From: Pseudomonadales bacterium
GTDB taxonomy: Bacteria > Pseudomonadota > Gammaproteobacteria > Pseudomonadales > Halieaceae
Direction of reading: 5' to 3'
Assembly (NCBI GenBank): GCA_024234735.1
Contig: JACKNV010000005.1
Span: 62,001-126,000, forward strand
DNA: 64,000 bases
Below, piece after piece: positions 17,596-25,089 of the stretch. The notes under the pieces were generated by a model. That model was not told the DNA's origin, did no database searches, and saw only the letters and a list, made by a program, of their open reading frames with translations. Position 1 is the first letter of the stretch; the number at the start of each line of letters is the position of its first letter. The position numbers and the translations under genes were made by a program.

Positions 17596-18654
17596 CTACG
17601 GCGCGGTGCGCCTGATCGCCGCCGCGAGCTGTTCCAGCAGCGGCGCTGTCTCGTCCAGTGACAGGCAGGCATCGGTGATGCTCTGGCCATAGGTCAGCGC
17701 GCTGCCGGCCGTCAGCGGCTGGTTGCCGGAAACCAGGTGGCTTTCCAGCATGACCCCACGGATCGCCCGCTGGCCCTGCTCGATCTGCTCACACAGGCTG
17801 GAGATCACTTCCGCCTGGCGGCGGTAGTTTTTTTCACTGTTGCCGTGGCTGCAGTCGACAATAAGCGAGGCGGGCAGTTCGTGGCCGGCGAGCGCCACGG
17901 CGGCGTCGTGAACCGCCTCGGCCCCGTAGTTGGGCCCGGTTCGGGAGCCGCCCCGCAGGATCAGGTAGCCCTGCGGATTGCCGGTGGACTGCAGGACGGC
18001 CGGTGTGCCCTCCTTGGTAATCGAGGGAAACCAGTGCCCGTGGCGCGCCGAACGAATGGCGTCTATGGCCACGCCGATGTCGCCGGTGGTGGCGTTCTTG
18101 AACCCCACCGGCATCGACAGCCCCGAGGCCAGCTCGCGATGCACCTGGCTCTCCACGGTGCGGGCGCCGATCGCGCCAAAACTCACCAGGTCGGCATAGT
18201 ACTGGCCGAAGGTGGTGTCCAGGAATTCACTGGCGGCGGGCAGGCCCAGGCGATTGACGTCCAGCAACACCTGGCGCGCCAGGTGCAGGCCGTGATTGAT
18301 ACGGAAACTGCCGTCCAGGTCGGGGTCGTTGATCAGCCCTTTCCAGCCGACCACGGTGCGCGGTTTTTCGAAATACACGCGCAGCACCGGCAGGATGGCA
18401 TCCTCCAGCGGTCGGCACAGCTCGCGCAGGCGCCGGGCGAATTCAAGCAGGGCCTGGGGGTCGTGGACCGAACAGGGGCCGACAATGGCCAGCACCCGGG
18501 AATCGCGGTGCTCCAGGATGTTCTCTATGCTGCGCCGGGCCGCGGCGATTTGTTCACCCAGGGCGGCGGGCAGCGGTAATTCCTCCGCCAGTACCCAGGG
18601 TGTGATCAGCGGCCGGGCATTGCCGATGCGAACATCGTCGGTGAGGCGGGGCAC
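17596..18654 (-). CDS. 3-deoxy-7-phosphoheptulonate synthase, class I (AroF/G/H type)
   Basis: 352 residues, the usual size for type I-alpha DAHP synthases. Seen: IVGPCSVHDP (metal Cys), YFEKPRTVVGWKGLINDPDL, the phosphoenolpyruvate site SFGAIGARTVESQVHRELASG, GFKNATTGD, and the metal ligands in VDCSHGNSEKN and GVMLESHLVSGNQ. It condenses PEP and erythrose 4-phosphate, the entry to aromatic biosynthesis. GTG 18654 is chosen because it lies 2 bp after the zinc-ribbon stop and matches the family N-terminus; upstream in-frame sequence is antisense to nothing and lies inside the neighbouring gene. Which aromatic amino acid inhibits it cannot be read here. Confidence 0.93.
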   Translation of the reverse strand: MPRLTDDVRIGNARPLITPWVLAEELPLPAALGEQIAAARRSIENILEHRDSRVLAIVGPCSVHDPQALLEFARRLRELCRPLEDAILPVLRVYFEKPRTVVGWKGLINDPDLDGSFRINHGLHLARQVLLDVNRLGLPAASEFLDTTFGQYYADLVSFGAIGARTVESQVHRELASGLSMPVGFKNATTGDIGVAIDAIRSARHGHWFPSITKEGTPAVLQSTGNPQGYLILRGGSRTGPNYGAEAVHDAAVALAGHELPASLIVDCSHGNSEKNYRRQAEVISSLCEQIEQGQRAIRGVMLESHLVSGNQPLTAGSALTYGQSITDACLSLDETAPLLEQLAAAIRRTAP

Positions 18655-18656
18655 TG

Positions 18657-19058
18657 CTAGCCGCGCTCTCCCCGGATCAGGCTGCGGAACCAGTCCGCCA
18701 GGGTCTCGTGCTTGTAGTCGGTGAATTCGCCGGCATCCATGAATATGCCGTGCTCCGGGCAGCGTTCGTACCAGATGTGAACCTGGTCGGGGTCGGAGGT
18801 CTTCTCCATATCCTTGCCGCACCGCGGGCAGGCGATATCCTCGACGTTGTCCCACTTGCGGCCTTCCCTGGGGTCGCCGGTATCCAGGGCGTCGCCCATC
18901 CATTTCTTCTTCAGTGCGTCGGCCTCGCCAGTGTCGAACCACAGCCCCTGACAGTTGCTGCAGCGGTCGATGACCAGATCCGCGCCGTAGGTCACTTCGG
19001 TCATGCCGTGCCCGCACTTGGGGCATTGGATACTGTGTAGGTCGGGGTTGTATTCCAT
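18657..19058 (-). CDS. Zinc-ribbon (zf-TFIIB-like) protein
   Basis: 133 residues with two zinc-ribbon halves: IQCPKCGHGMTEVTY with RCSNCQGLWFDTGEADAL, and IACPRCGKDMEK with RCPEHGIFMDAGEFTDYK. The CPxC-x~17-CxxCxGLWxDxGE pattern is that of the TFIIB-type zinc-finger proteins (zf-TFIIB) found in many bacteria without a known role. The second half has lost part of the motif (CPEH instead of CxxC). It is followed after 2 bp by the DAHP synthase gene, so it is expressed with it. ATG 19058 has GGAG upstream. Confidence 0.8.
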   Translation of the reverse strand: MEYNPDLHSIQCPKCGHGMTEVTYGADLVIDRCSNCQGLWFDTGEADALKKKWMGDALDTGDPREGRKWDNVEDIACPRCGKDMEKTSDPDQVHIWYERCPEHGIFMDAGEFTDYKHETLADWFRSLIRGERG

Positions 19059-19210
19059 CCGGGGTACTCCGTTAGGGCGCCATAGCGGTGTCGTGGGTGT
19101 TATCGGCCTGGGCCGTGACAGCAGTCTAGCCGAATGGCGCCGGAATTTCCCGCCCAGGGGCGCAGCGCGTCGCCGTCTTGCGGGGAGCGACGGCTGTCTT
19201 AAGCTAGGTT

Positions 19211-19228
19211 TAATACTCGCTCGTATTA
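19211..19228. promoter_or_regulatory. TAATAC-N6-GTATTA palindrome
   Basis: A perfect 6-bp inverted repeat with a 6-bp spacer in an AT-rich spot of the 226-bp gap upstream of the cytochrome operon, about 57 bp before the cytochrome start. It is a candidate operator; no cognate regulator can be named. The rest of this gap (19059-19210) shows nothing recognisable beyond ribosome-binding sites. Confidence 0.4.
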
Positions 19229-19284
19229 TATGCTGTGCCAGTCGACTTCCGCGGGTAAGGGCCCGCCCGCCAGCCGGAGAGCCA

Positions 19285-19908
19285 ATGCCAGCCAGAATTC
19301 TGCTTATCGCGGCGACCCTGTTCGCCCTCCCGGTTCACGCCCTGGATGATCCTGCCCGGGGCAAGGAGCTGTACGCGAGCTGTATCGCCTGTCACGGCGC
19401 CAGCGCCCAGGGCGACGCCGCACTCGCCGCGCCGCGACTGAATCATCTCGCCCCGGTCTACATCGCCGACCAGTTGCAGAAATTCCAGGCGGGAATACGC
19501 GGTGGCGAGGGCGCCGGTGACAGCGCCCGGCAGATGGCGGCTATCGCCAACACCCTGGCGGATGAGCAGGCCCTGTACGATACCGCCGCCTATATCGCCA
19601 CCCTGGACTCCACACCTGCCGCGGCTACCGTGGAAGGCAATGCCGACCAGGGGCGCGGCTACTATCAACAGTATTGTGCCGCCTGCCACGGTCCGGCCGC
19701 CGGGGGCAACCCGGCACTGAACTCGCCGCGCCTGGCCGGCAGCGACGACTGGTATCTGTTGGCCCAGCTCGAGGCCTTCCGAACCGGCGGGCGCGGCGCC
19801 CATCCCGATGACCGCACCGGCAGGCAGATGCGCGCCATGGCCGGCGTCCTGCCCGACGACCAGGCGGTCGCCGCGGTGGTGGCGTACATTGCCAGCCTGC
19901 AGCCCTGA
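19285..19908 (+). CDS. Diheme cytochrome c (c4-like)
   Basis: 207 residues: signal peptide ARILLIAATLFALPVHALDD, then two class I heme domains with CIACH (about residue 34) and CAACH (about residue 134). Each is followed by a Met-ligand segment: GDSARQMAAIANTLADEQ and DRTGRQMRAMAGVLPDDQ. The tandem arrangement is that of cytochromes c4, periplasmic or membrane-attached electron carriers. ATG 19285 follows CGGAGAG. First gene of a three-gene operon with a diheme peroxidase and a beta-helix/heme protein, probably passing electrons among them (inference). Confidence 0.88.
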   Translation: MPARILLIAATLFALPVHALDDPARGKELYASCIACHGASAQGDAALAAPRLNHLAPVYIADQLQKFQAGIRGGEGAGDSARQMAAIANTLADEQALYDTAAYIATLDSTPAAATVEGNADQGRGYYQQYCAACHGPAAGGNPALNSPRLAGSDDWYLLAQLEAFRTGGRGAHPDDRTGRQMRAMAGVLPDDQAVAAVVAYIASLQP

Positions 19909-19912
19909 GCCC

Positions 19913-21139
19913 GTGACGCGGCCCGGACAAACGCCCTTGCGCGCCCTGGTCATGGCCTGCTGCCTGCTGGTGCTGCCGCTGGCGGTGCGGGCGAACGCCA
20001 TCACGCTGAGCGACAGCTGCCCGGCGGGCTTCGAGTTGACCCGGGGACAGTGCAAATTGCGCAGCCTGTACCAGCTGTACCCCTCGCTGGAGGATGCGGG
20101 CGTGGGCGGCCTGAAAACCGGCCTGCCGGCCTACCGCGACGGCTTCTCCCCACAACAGATCGACCTGGGCCGCTACCTGTTTTTCGACCCGGTATTGTCC
20201 GCCGACGGCAGTGTGTCCTGCGCCAGCTGCCACCAGCCCGAGCGCGGCTTTGCCGATGGCCTGGGCCGCTCCCTGGGGGCCAGTGGCGAACCCCTGCGTC
20301 GCTCTGCGCCCTCGCTGTGGAACGTTGCCTTCCAGCAGCGCCTGTTCTGGGACGCCCGCGCCTCCAGCCTGGAGGAGCAGATGACCGGGCCGCTCTACGA
20401 CCAGCACGAGATGGCGACCAGCCCGGAGCAGTTGCTGGCCACGCTCAACGGCATACCACAGTACCGGGAGTTGTTCAGCCAGGCCTGGCCGCAGGATTTC
20501 CAGGCGCCCGGGGCGCAGATACGCCTGGACCACGTCTACCTGGCCATCGCCGCGTTCGAGGCCTCGCTGATCTCCCTGAACAGTCGTTACGACCAGTATG
20601 CCCACGGTTATGCCGATGCCCTGACGGGGCCGGAGAAGGAGGGGCTCAACGTGTTTCGCTCCTTCGTGGCACGCTGCGCCGAGTGCCACACGCCGCCGCT
20701 GTTCACCAACCAGCAGATCGCCGTGATCGGCACCCCCGAGCCCGAAGGCCTGCCGTTCGATGCGGGTGCCTCGGAGCCGCTGGGTGAACCCACCCTGCGC
20801 GGGGGGTTCAAAGTGCCCTCGCTGCGCAATATAGAACTGACGGCGCCCTATATGCATTCCGGGCGATTTGCCACCCTGCGCGAGGCCGCGGCCTTTTACA
20901 CCGGCGGCCGCGGGCACGCCGTGCCCGAGGGCGAAAACCTGAAAATACACTGGCATATCTGGGAACCAAACCTCAGCGACGAGGAACTGGACCGGCTGGT
21001 GGATTTCCTCGCCACCCTGACAGACGAGAGTTTCAAACCCCGCGTACCGGCTGAGTTGCCCTCGGGCATGCAGCCGGTTCACAATGAATTCGCCCGCCAG
21101 GGCGTTCCCCCCGAAGATGGAGCACCGATCGATGAATAA
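19913..21139 (+). CDS. Diheme cytochrome c peroxidase/MauG family protein
   Basis: 408 residues with an N-terminal signal (LRALVMACCLLVLPLAVRA) and two heme motifs, CASCHQPERGFADG (about residue 101) and CAECHTPPLFTNQQIA. Other family marks are LGRYLFFDPVLSADGSVS, the tryptophan-containing RRSAPSLWNVAF, and FKVPSLRNIELTAPYMHSG with the second-heme Met. Family members either reduce peroxide (CcpA) or catalyse protein oxidation (MauG-like). Start GTG 19913 lies 4 bp after the cytochrome stop. Its end overlaps the beta-helix gene by 8 bp. The extra region between residues 25 and 65 (SCPAGFELTRGQCKLRSLYQ) carries two more cysteines, not heme motifs. Confidence 0.85.
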   Translation: MTRPGQTPLRALVMACCLLVLPLAVRANAITLSDSCPAGFELTRGQCKLRSLYQLYPSLEDAGVGGLKTGLPAYRDGFSPQQIDLGRYLFFDPVLSADGSVSCASCHQPERGFADGLGRSLGASGEPLRRSAPSLWNVAFQQRLFWDARASSLEEQMTGPLYDQHEMATSPEQLLATLNGIPQYRELFSQAWPQDFQAPGAQIRLDHVYLAIAAFEASLISLNSRYDQYAHGYADALTGPEKEGLNVFRSFVARCAECHTPPLFTNQQIAVIGTPEPEGLPFDAGASEPLGEPTLRGGFKVPSLRNIELTAPYMHSGRFATLREAAAFYTGGRGHAVPEGENLKIHWHIWEPNLSDEELDRLVDFLATLTDESFKPRVPAELPSGMQPVHNEFARQGVPPEDGAPIDE

Positions 21140-22664
21140 AGCGACGATGATAATAGGCGCGGTTGTCCTGCTGGCCGGCGGATACTTTGTCGGCAAGTCG
21201 GGCCAGAAGCCGGCGACCGTGATCAAGGTGGACAGCGAGCCGAAGGCGGCCTTCACCTCGTCCGGCGCCGAGGAAGTGGCCGCGGCGACGACCCAGGGAG
21301 CATTGGTGCGCAGCCTCGTGACCCCCACCAGCGGCGAACTGATCATCGTCAGCGAGGGCGAGTCGATCCAGGACGCCGTGGTGGCGGCCAGCCCCGGCGC
21401 GGTCATCAAGGTGATGCCCGGCGTCTACAAGGAAACCGTGTACATCGACAAGGACAACATCACCCTCTCCGGCGTGATTGAAGAGGGCCGGTACCCGGTG
21501 CTGGAGGGGGAGGGGCTGCGCAATGACGCGGTACTGTACTCCGGCAACGGCGTCACCGTGGAGAACCTCTACATCACCCATTACAAGGGCAACGGCATAA
21601 TGGGCCAGGCGGGTAACAATTTCATTATCCGCAACAACTTTATCGTCGACACCGGCATCTACGGGATTTTCCCCCAGTTGGGCAAGAACGGCATTGTGTC
21701 CCACAACATCGTTTCCGGTATCGAGGACGCGGCGATCTACGTGGGCATGTCCGACAATGTCGATGTGGTGTTCAACCAGGTGTTCGAAAGCGTCGCCGGG
21801 ATCGAGATCGAAAACAGCCGCCACGCCCTGGTGGAAGCCAACTTCGTCTACAACAATACCGGCGGTATCCTGGCCTTTATTACCCCGGGCCTGCCCATCA
21901 AGACTTGTGGCGACGTGCTGATACGCAACAATTTCATCGTCGACAACAACCACGAGAATTTTGCCATCGAGGGCTCCCTGGTTTCCAATATCCCGGTTGG
22001 CACCGGGGTGCTGGTAATGGCCTGTGACGACGTGGTGGTGGAGGGCAACATCATCACCGGCAACGACTCCGTGGGCATCACCCTCACCGATTTCTCCCTG
22101 GCCGGCAATGCCGCCAACGACCCGGAGTCGGAGCCCAACCCGAACCGCCCGCGGATTCTCAACAACATCATGCGCGACAACGGCAACGACCCGGCCCCGG
22201 TAGTGCGTGCGGCACTGGCCGCCATGCTCGAGTCCACCGGCCCGGATATCGTCGATACTGTCGGCATGGACGACGGCTGTATCCTCAACCCCGAGCGCTA
22301 CCGCACCATCGGCCTGGGCAAGTACACCGAGTGTGAGTTTTCCACCACTGCCAACGTTGCCAGCTACATGCTGCCGGAGCCGGTTCCCGGGCGCTCCATG
22401 GAGGACCTGGACAAGGGCAAACTGGCCTACTACGGCGTGTGCGCCGGGTGCCACGCCTACAGCGCGCGCATGATCGGGCCGCCGACCCAGATCATCCAGG
22501 CGCTGTACATGGATAACCCCCAGGGCATAGCCGACTACGCAGCCAACCCGGTGAAAAAGCGCCCCGACTACCCCGAGATGCCGCCACAGTCTCACCTGGA
22601 TGAAGAAACGCGACTCGCGGCCGCCGAGTATATGTTGCGAGTGAAGGAGGCCGCGGCGCCCTGA
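21132..22664 (+). CDS. Parallel beta-helix protein with C-terminal cytochrome c domain
   Basis: 510 residues. An N-terminal membrane anchor or signal (MIIGAVVLLAGGYFVG) is followed by a beta-helix of many short repeats rich in Asn-Asn and Gly-Ile (NFIIRNNFIVDTGIYGI; DVLIRNNFIVDNN; DVVVEGNIITGNDSVGI), from about residue 75 to 350. A C-terminal class I cytochrome-like domain carries CAGCH (about residue 439). It is known that related beta-helix proteins sit beside cytochrome genes in other marine bacteria (recalled, not checked). ATG 21132 overlaps the preceding stop region. It may bind a polymer or a surface and hold a heme near it; the substrate is unknown. Confidence 0.8.
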   Translation: MNKATMIIGAVVLLAGGYFVGKSGQKPATVIKVDSEPKAAFTSSGAEEVAAATTQGALVRSLVTPTSGELIIVSEGESIQDAVVAASPGAVIKVMPGVYKETVYIDKDNITLSGVIEEGRYPVLEGEGLRNDAVLYSGNGVTVENLYITHYKGNGIMGQAGNNFIIRNNFIVDTGIYGIFPQLGKNGIVSHNIVSGIEDAAIYVGMSDNVDVVFNQVFESVAGIEIENSRHALVEANFVYNNTGGILAFITPGLPIKTCGDVLIRNNFIVDNNHENFAIEGSLVSNIPVGTGVLVMACDDVVVEGNIITGNDSVGITLTDFSLAGNAANDPESEPNPNRPRILNNIMRDNGNDPAPVVRAALAAMLESTGPDIVDTVGMDDGCILNPERYRTIGLGKYTECEFSTTANVASYMLPEPVPGRSMEDLDKGKLAYYGVCAGCHAYSARMIGPPTQIIQALYMDNPQGIADYAANPVKKRPDYPEMPPQSHLDEETRLAAAEYMLRVKEAAAP

Positions 22665-22708
22665 TGGGGTGAGCCGGCCGGCTGCTGCAATGCCTGCTAA
22701 TTGCCAGT

Positions 22709-22734
22709 GAGTAGCCCCTAATCCGGGGCTACTC
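22709..22734. terminator. Strong hairpin, possible bidirectional terminator
   Basis: GAGTAGCCCC (22709-22718) and GGGGCTACTC (22725-22734) form a perfect 10-bp stem with a 6-nt loop in the gap between the convergent beta-helix and VanZ-like genes. There is no clear T-tract on either side, so efficiency as an intrinsic terminator is uncertain. Confidence 0.55.
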
Positions 22735-22800
22735 GCGATTCAAGCAAAGGCGGATACTGAAAACTGCCCAGTGGTTTTCGCGTTCCTCTGGTCGAATTCG

Positions 22801-23139
22801 CTATTTTTGTGATGCAGTTACAAGTGTTCTGGACATGACCGTCCCAATACCTACGCCGATAATATTTGCTATCAAGTCATAGCCCGACATAGACCTTCCC
22901 GGTAGTTGAGACTGAATAAGTTCCAGGATGCCGCTGTATACAATGATCGCGCCACATAGATAGAGAAATTGCCTGCTGGAGTTTGCAACTCTGGAGGCTA
23001 GTAGAGCAAAAACCGCATATAGCAGGAAATGTCCGACTTTATCCCAGGGTTCCAGCGGGGCACTGTTCATTGGCCGCAGGGACCCGTAGGTCACAAAAGT
23101 CGCGTAGGCGACAAAAATCAGTTTATTCATGTATAACAA
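22801..23139 (-). CDS. VanZ-like small membrane protein
   Basis: 112 residues with about four membrane helices. Seen: YGSLRPMNSAPLEPWDKVGHFLLYAVFALLASR, where the D-K-x-x-H-F-x-x-Y motif is the VanZ family signature, and LIQSQLPGRSMSGYDLIANIIGVGIG, the second conserved block. Function unknown in Gram-negatives. Start may be 23139 or the ATG at 23130 (MNKLIFVAYA). Immediately upstream lies GTTATAC in gene orientation, resembling an attC end, and genes of this kind are frequent integron cassettes. Base composition is clearly more AT-rich than the surroundings. Confidence 0.75.
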   Translation of the reverse strand: MLYMNKLIFVAYATFVTYGSLRPMNSAPLEPWDKVGHFLLYAVFALLASRVANSSRQFLYLCGAIIVYSGILELIQSQLPGRSMSGYDLIANIIGVGIGTVMSRTLVTASQK

Positions 23140-23196
23140 TGAAACACCTCATTCCGACCGCGGCGGCGCCGGAGGCAGGTACCTAACCCTGCTTTG

Positions 23197-23589
23197 CTAA
23201 CCATTGTCAGCCTGCCACTCTTCGATTGCTTCCTTTGCGGATCTAAATGCTTCTATGCCAGATGGCATGCCGCAGTAGACAGCTGAATGCAGCAGGACTT
23301 CCTGGATTTCCTGTACTGTGCAGCCGTTGCGCAAGGCGCCCCGTACATGCCCCTTCAGCTCCGTCGAGGCTTTCAATGCGGCCAGCGTTGCGATGGTTAC
23401 CAGACTGCGCGTTTGCCTGCTTATGCCTTCTCTTGCCCAGACCTCGCCCCAGGCATTTGCCGTGACCAGTTCCTGCAAGGGCATGGTGAAGTCCGTTGCC
23501 GCGTCGAGCGCCTTTTCGACAAACCCATCGCCCATTACTTCGCGCCGTATCGCCAGACCTTGCTGGTATTTTTGACTGTTTTCGCTCAT
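23197..23589 (-). CDS. Carboxymuconolactone decarboxylase family protein (PcaC-like)
   Basis: 130 residues, the size of single-domain CMD proteins. Seen: helix region KYQQGLAIRREVMGDGFVEKAL, then REGISRQTRSLVTIATLAALKASTEL, HVRGALRNGCTVQEIQEVLLHSAVYCGMPSG. This resembles 4-carboxymuconolactone decarboxylase (PcaC), with the conserved His in LLHSAVYCG and a single Cys rather than the CxxC of AhpD-type oxidoreductases. Without other protocatechuate genes nearby, the PcaC reaction itself is not assured. It lies within the group of small minus-strand genes at 22.8-24.7 kb and has its own GGAG site before ATG 23589. Confidence 0.8.
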   Translation of the reverse strand: MSENSQKYQQGLAIRREVMGDGFVEKALDAATDFTMPLQELVTANAWGEVWAREGISRQTRSLVTIATLAALKASTELKGHVRGALRNGCTVQEIQEVLLHSAVYCGMPSGIEAFRSAKEAIEEWQADNG

Positions 23590-23657
23590 TCAATCTCCGG
23601 GTTTTACGGATTGGTTAAGGACTGAGGATGGACCGCCGGTTACGGCTTCACAACCCT

Positions 23658-23670
23658 GGCTTGTTACATG
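23658..23670 (-). repeat. Partial attC-like end after the YjaA-like gene
   Basis: GGCTTGTTACATG on the plus strand shares the 9-mer GGCTTGTTA with the right end of the attC-like site at 24003-24093 and lies in the same position, just past the stop codon of a minus-strand gene. No matching TAAC-containing partner arm is visible before the next gene, so it would be a degraded half-site. Confidence 0.3.
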
Positions 23671-23674
23671 GCCG

Positions 23675-23983
23675 CTATTCCTGAATCTCTACGCTCTTGG
23701 CTCCAGCACTGTATCCCACCTCATAAAGGACTCGTTTTTCCACTGCACACAGCCCACCTTCAGACATTTCTTTCGGGTGAATGTGCATTTTCGGTTTGAG
23801 AAAACGTGGAAACCTTCTAATACCCATTTCCTTGAGCCCTTTGCGGAGACATTCTTCCGCTTCTTGAAAATTACCTACCAATAACCTGGAGGTTGAAAAT
23901 GATGACCTTGGAACGAGTATTTTTGATACGCCGTTTGCATAAACGATAAACTTATTCCGGTATACCTCAACCTTTACGTCCAC
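23675..23983 (-). CDS. YjaA-like stress-type small protein
   Basis: 102 residues, cytoplasmic by appearance. The segments RLLVGNFQEAEECLRKGL and MHIHPKEMSEGGLCAVEKRV followed by LYEVGYSAGA match, from memory, the pattern of E. coli YjaA (LLIANFxxAE, then EMNEGGLSQVEERILHEV). YjaA is a stress-linked protein of unknown biochemistry, so nothing firmer can be said. The start is GTG 23983, about 20 bp beyond the attC-like element, with GGAG upstream. Its stop is followed by a half attC-like end. AT-rich composition and position suggest an acquired cassette gene. Confidence 0.6.
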   Translation of the reverse strand: MDVKVEVYRNKFIVYANGVSKILVPRSSFSTSRLLVGNFQEAEECLRKGLKEMGIRRFPRFLKPKMHIHPKEMSEGGLCAVEKRVLYEVGYSAGAKSVEIQE

Positions 23984-24002
23984 GCGATCTCCAGCTTAAA
24001 AA

Positions 24003-24093
24003 TCATAACGCCCCGCACAAAGGCAGACAAAGTAAGCGCAGCGTTTTGGCTGTCCCAGCGACCAACGGGAGCGATTGCTGCGGCTTGTTATGA
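24003..24093 (-). repeat. attC-like integron recombination site
   Basis: A 91-bp imperfect palindrome between two minus-strand genes. Its ends are a perfect 7-bp inverted pair, TCATAAC and GTTATGA, close to the attC cores RYYYAAC and GTTRRRY; the arms continue as GCCGCA against TGCGGGGC in gene orientation, with an inner stem GCAGC/GCTGC and CCC/GGG. The stop codon of the upstream gene (24088-24090) lies inside the first core and the next gene begins about 20 bp after the second core, exactly as in integron gene cassettes. No integrase is in the window. Confidence 0.55.
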
Positions 24094-24747
24094 GTGTTTA
24101 TAACTTTGTTTCGGTAGACAAGCTGCATATTTTTGCTGAACTCTAGGTATTTTGCCGATTTGCTGGCCACCGCCATGCAATATTACGAGCAACATACCAA
24201 CCATTATAGAAACACCATTTGATATTCGTATTACTTGTTCTAGTAGCGGTTTTGGATAGCCCTTGCTATGCCTATTAATTGCGTGTATTCCACCATGTAC
24301 GAATGAACTAAGTGGTTTCCACGAATATTCTTTGAATTCAAGCAACAAGTTCAATGCTTCAGGTGGAGCTTTGGTTTCGAGATTTTCTAACATTTCACTT
24401 AGCATTGGCAGTTTATTAGCCTTATGTGAAGATTCTGCCGTAAGCTCACACATAAGTTTTGATATTGCAGATTCTGAGGCAGAGTAAAGCAACCACATAG
24501 CACGGACCAATGACTCATATTGAAGCCGAACCAAACCTGTAGCTGAAGTGAAGTTTCCCGTTGCTACCAACATCTTTGCACTTTCAGCGTGCTCAAAAGA
24601 TATGCTGCACATTATCTTGCTTGAAATTAATCTTTCAGATTGGTCATACGTAGGTAATTCCAAGAATTCAGCCAGTTCTTTTTCTAACGCGGCTGATTCA
24701 GAGAGTAATCTATCTATTTTCGCGGTCTCCGTTCTTATAACAGCCAA
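24088..24747 (-). CDS. Uncharacterised helical protein on a putative gene cassette
   Basis: 219 residues, no membrane segment or signal, mostly helical, rich in Leu, Ser and Glu. Recognisable stretches are LVRLQYESLVRAMWLLYSAS and SSFVHGGIHAINRHSKGY, which recall the DUF5677/DUF6988 type of hypothetical proteins, but I cannot assign it securely. Codon use is AT-rich (many AAA, TTA, ATA), unlike the rest of the window. The only upstream start is TTG 24747, lying in TTGGCTGTTATAAG; the GTTATAA there resembles an attC end, so the true start could be a little further in. Its stop overlaps the attC-like site at 24003-24093. Confidence 0.55.
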   Translation of the reverse strand: MAVIRTETAKIDRLLSESAALEKELAEFLELPTYDQSERLISSKIMCSISFEHAESAKMLVATGNFTSATGLVRLQYESLVRAMWLLYSASESAISKLMCELTAESSHKANKLPMLSEMLENLETKAPPEALNLLLEFKEYSWKPLSSFVHGGIHAINRHSKGYPKPLLEQVIRISNGVSIMVGMLLVILHGGGQQIGKIPRVQQKYAACLPKQSYKHS

Positions 24748-25089
24748 TTAAATGGCCTATGCGTATCTGCGCACGGTGTCCAATACTGCAAATTTGTGTC
24801 TCCATTTGCACGCAAGTATCAATATCTACACACATACTATCCCAAAATTCGTGCCTGCATGTGCTCTGCGGTTGTTTGAATCAATCGCCAGAAAAGCCTT
24901 TTTGATTACCCGGTGAACGGCCCCCTGATAGGAGTGAATTCAACTGATCATTGCAGCACCCTGTTATCTTGCCAGTATATTGGGGCTTGATGTTCTGCAG
25001 CGCAGATCAAAAATTAACCGTTACAACGCTTTCGATTCATCCTACACTCGCAGTGCGGTACTCATAAACCATACGGGGTGGATATCACA
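24748..25089. other. AT-rich intergenic region, boundary of accessory patch
   Basis: About 340 bp without a credible gene between the last minus-strand cassette-like gene and the H1-like gene. It holds one hairpin, TGCAAAT (24787-24793) against ATTTGCA (24804-24810), extended outward by ATACT/AGTAT, and is otherwise featureless. It presumably carries the divergent promoters of both neighbours; I could not pick convincing -35/-10 pairs. Confidence 0.5.

Noticed and set aside
23131..23196. Possible attC between the PcaC-like and VanZ-like genes
   Set aside because: GTATAAC on the plus strand at 23131-23137 fits one core in six of seven positions, but the other core after the PcaC-like stop is missing.
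24737..24830. Possible second complete attC upstream of the gene at 24088-24747
   Set aside because: A GTTATAA end and a TGCAAAT/ATTTGCA hairpin are present, but no paired TAAC core at suitable distance; kept only as part of the boundary note.
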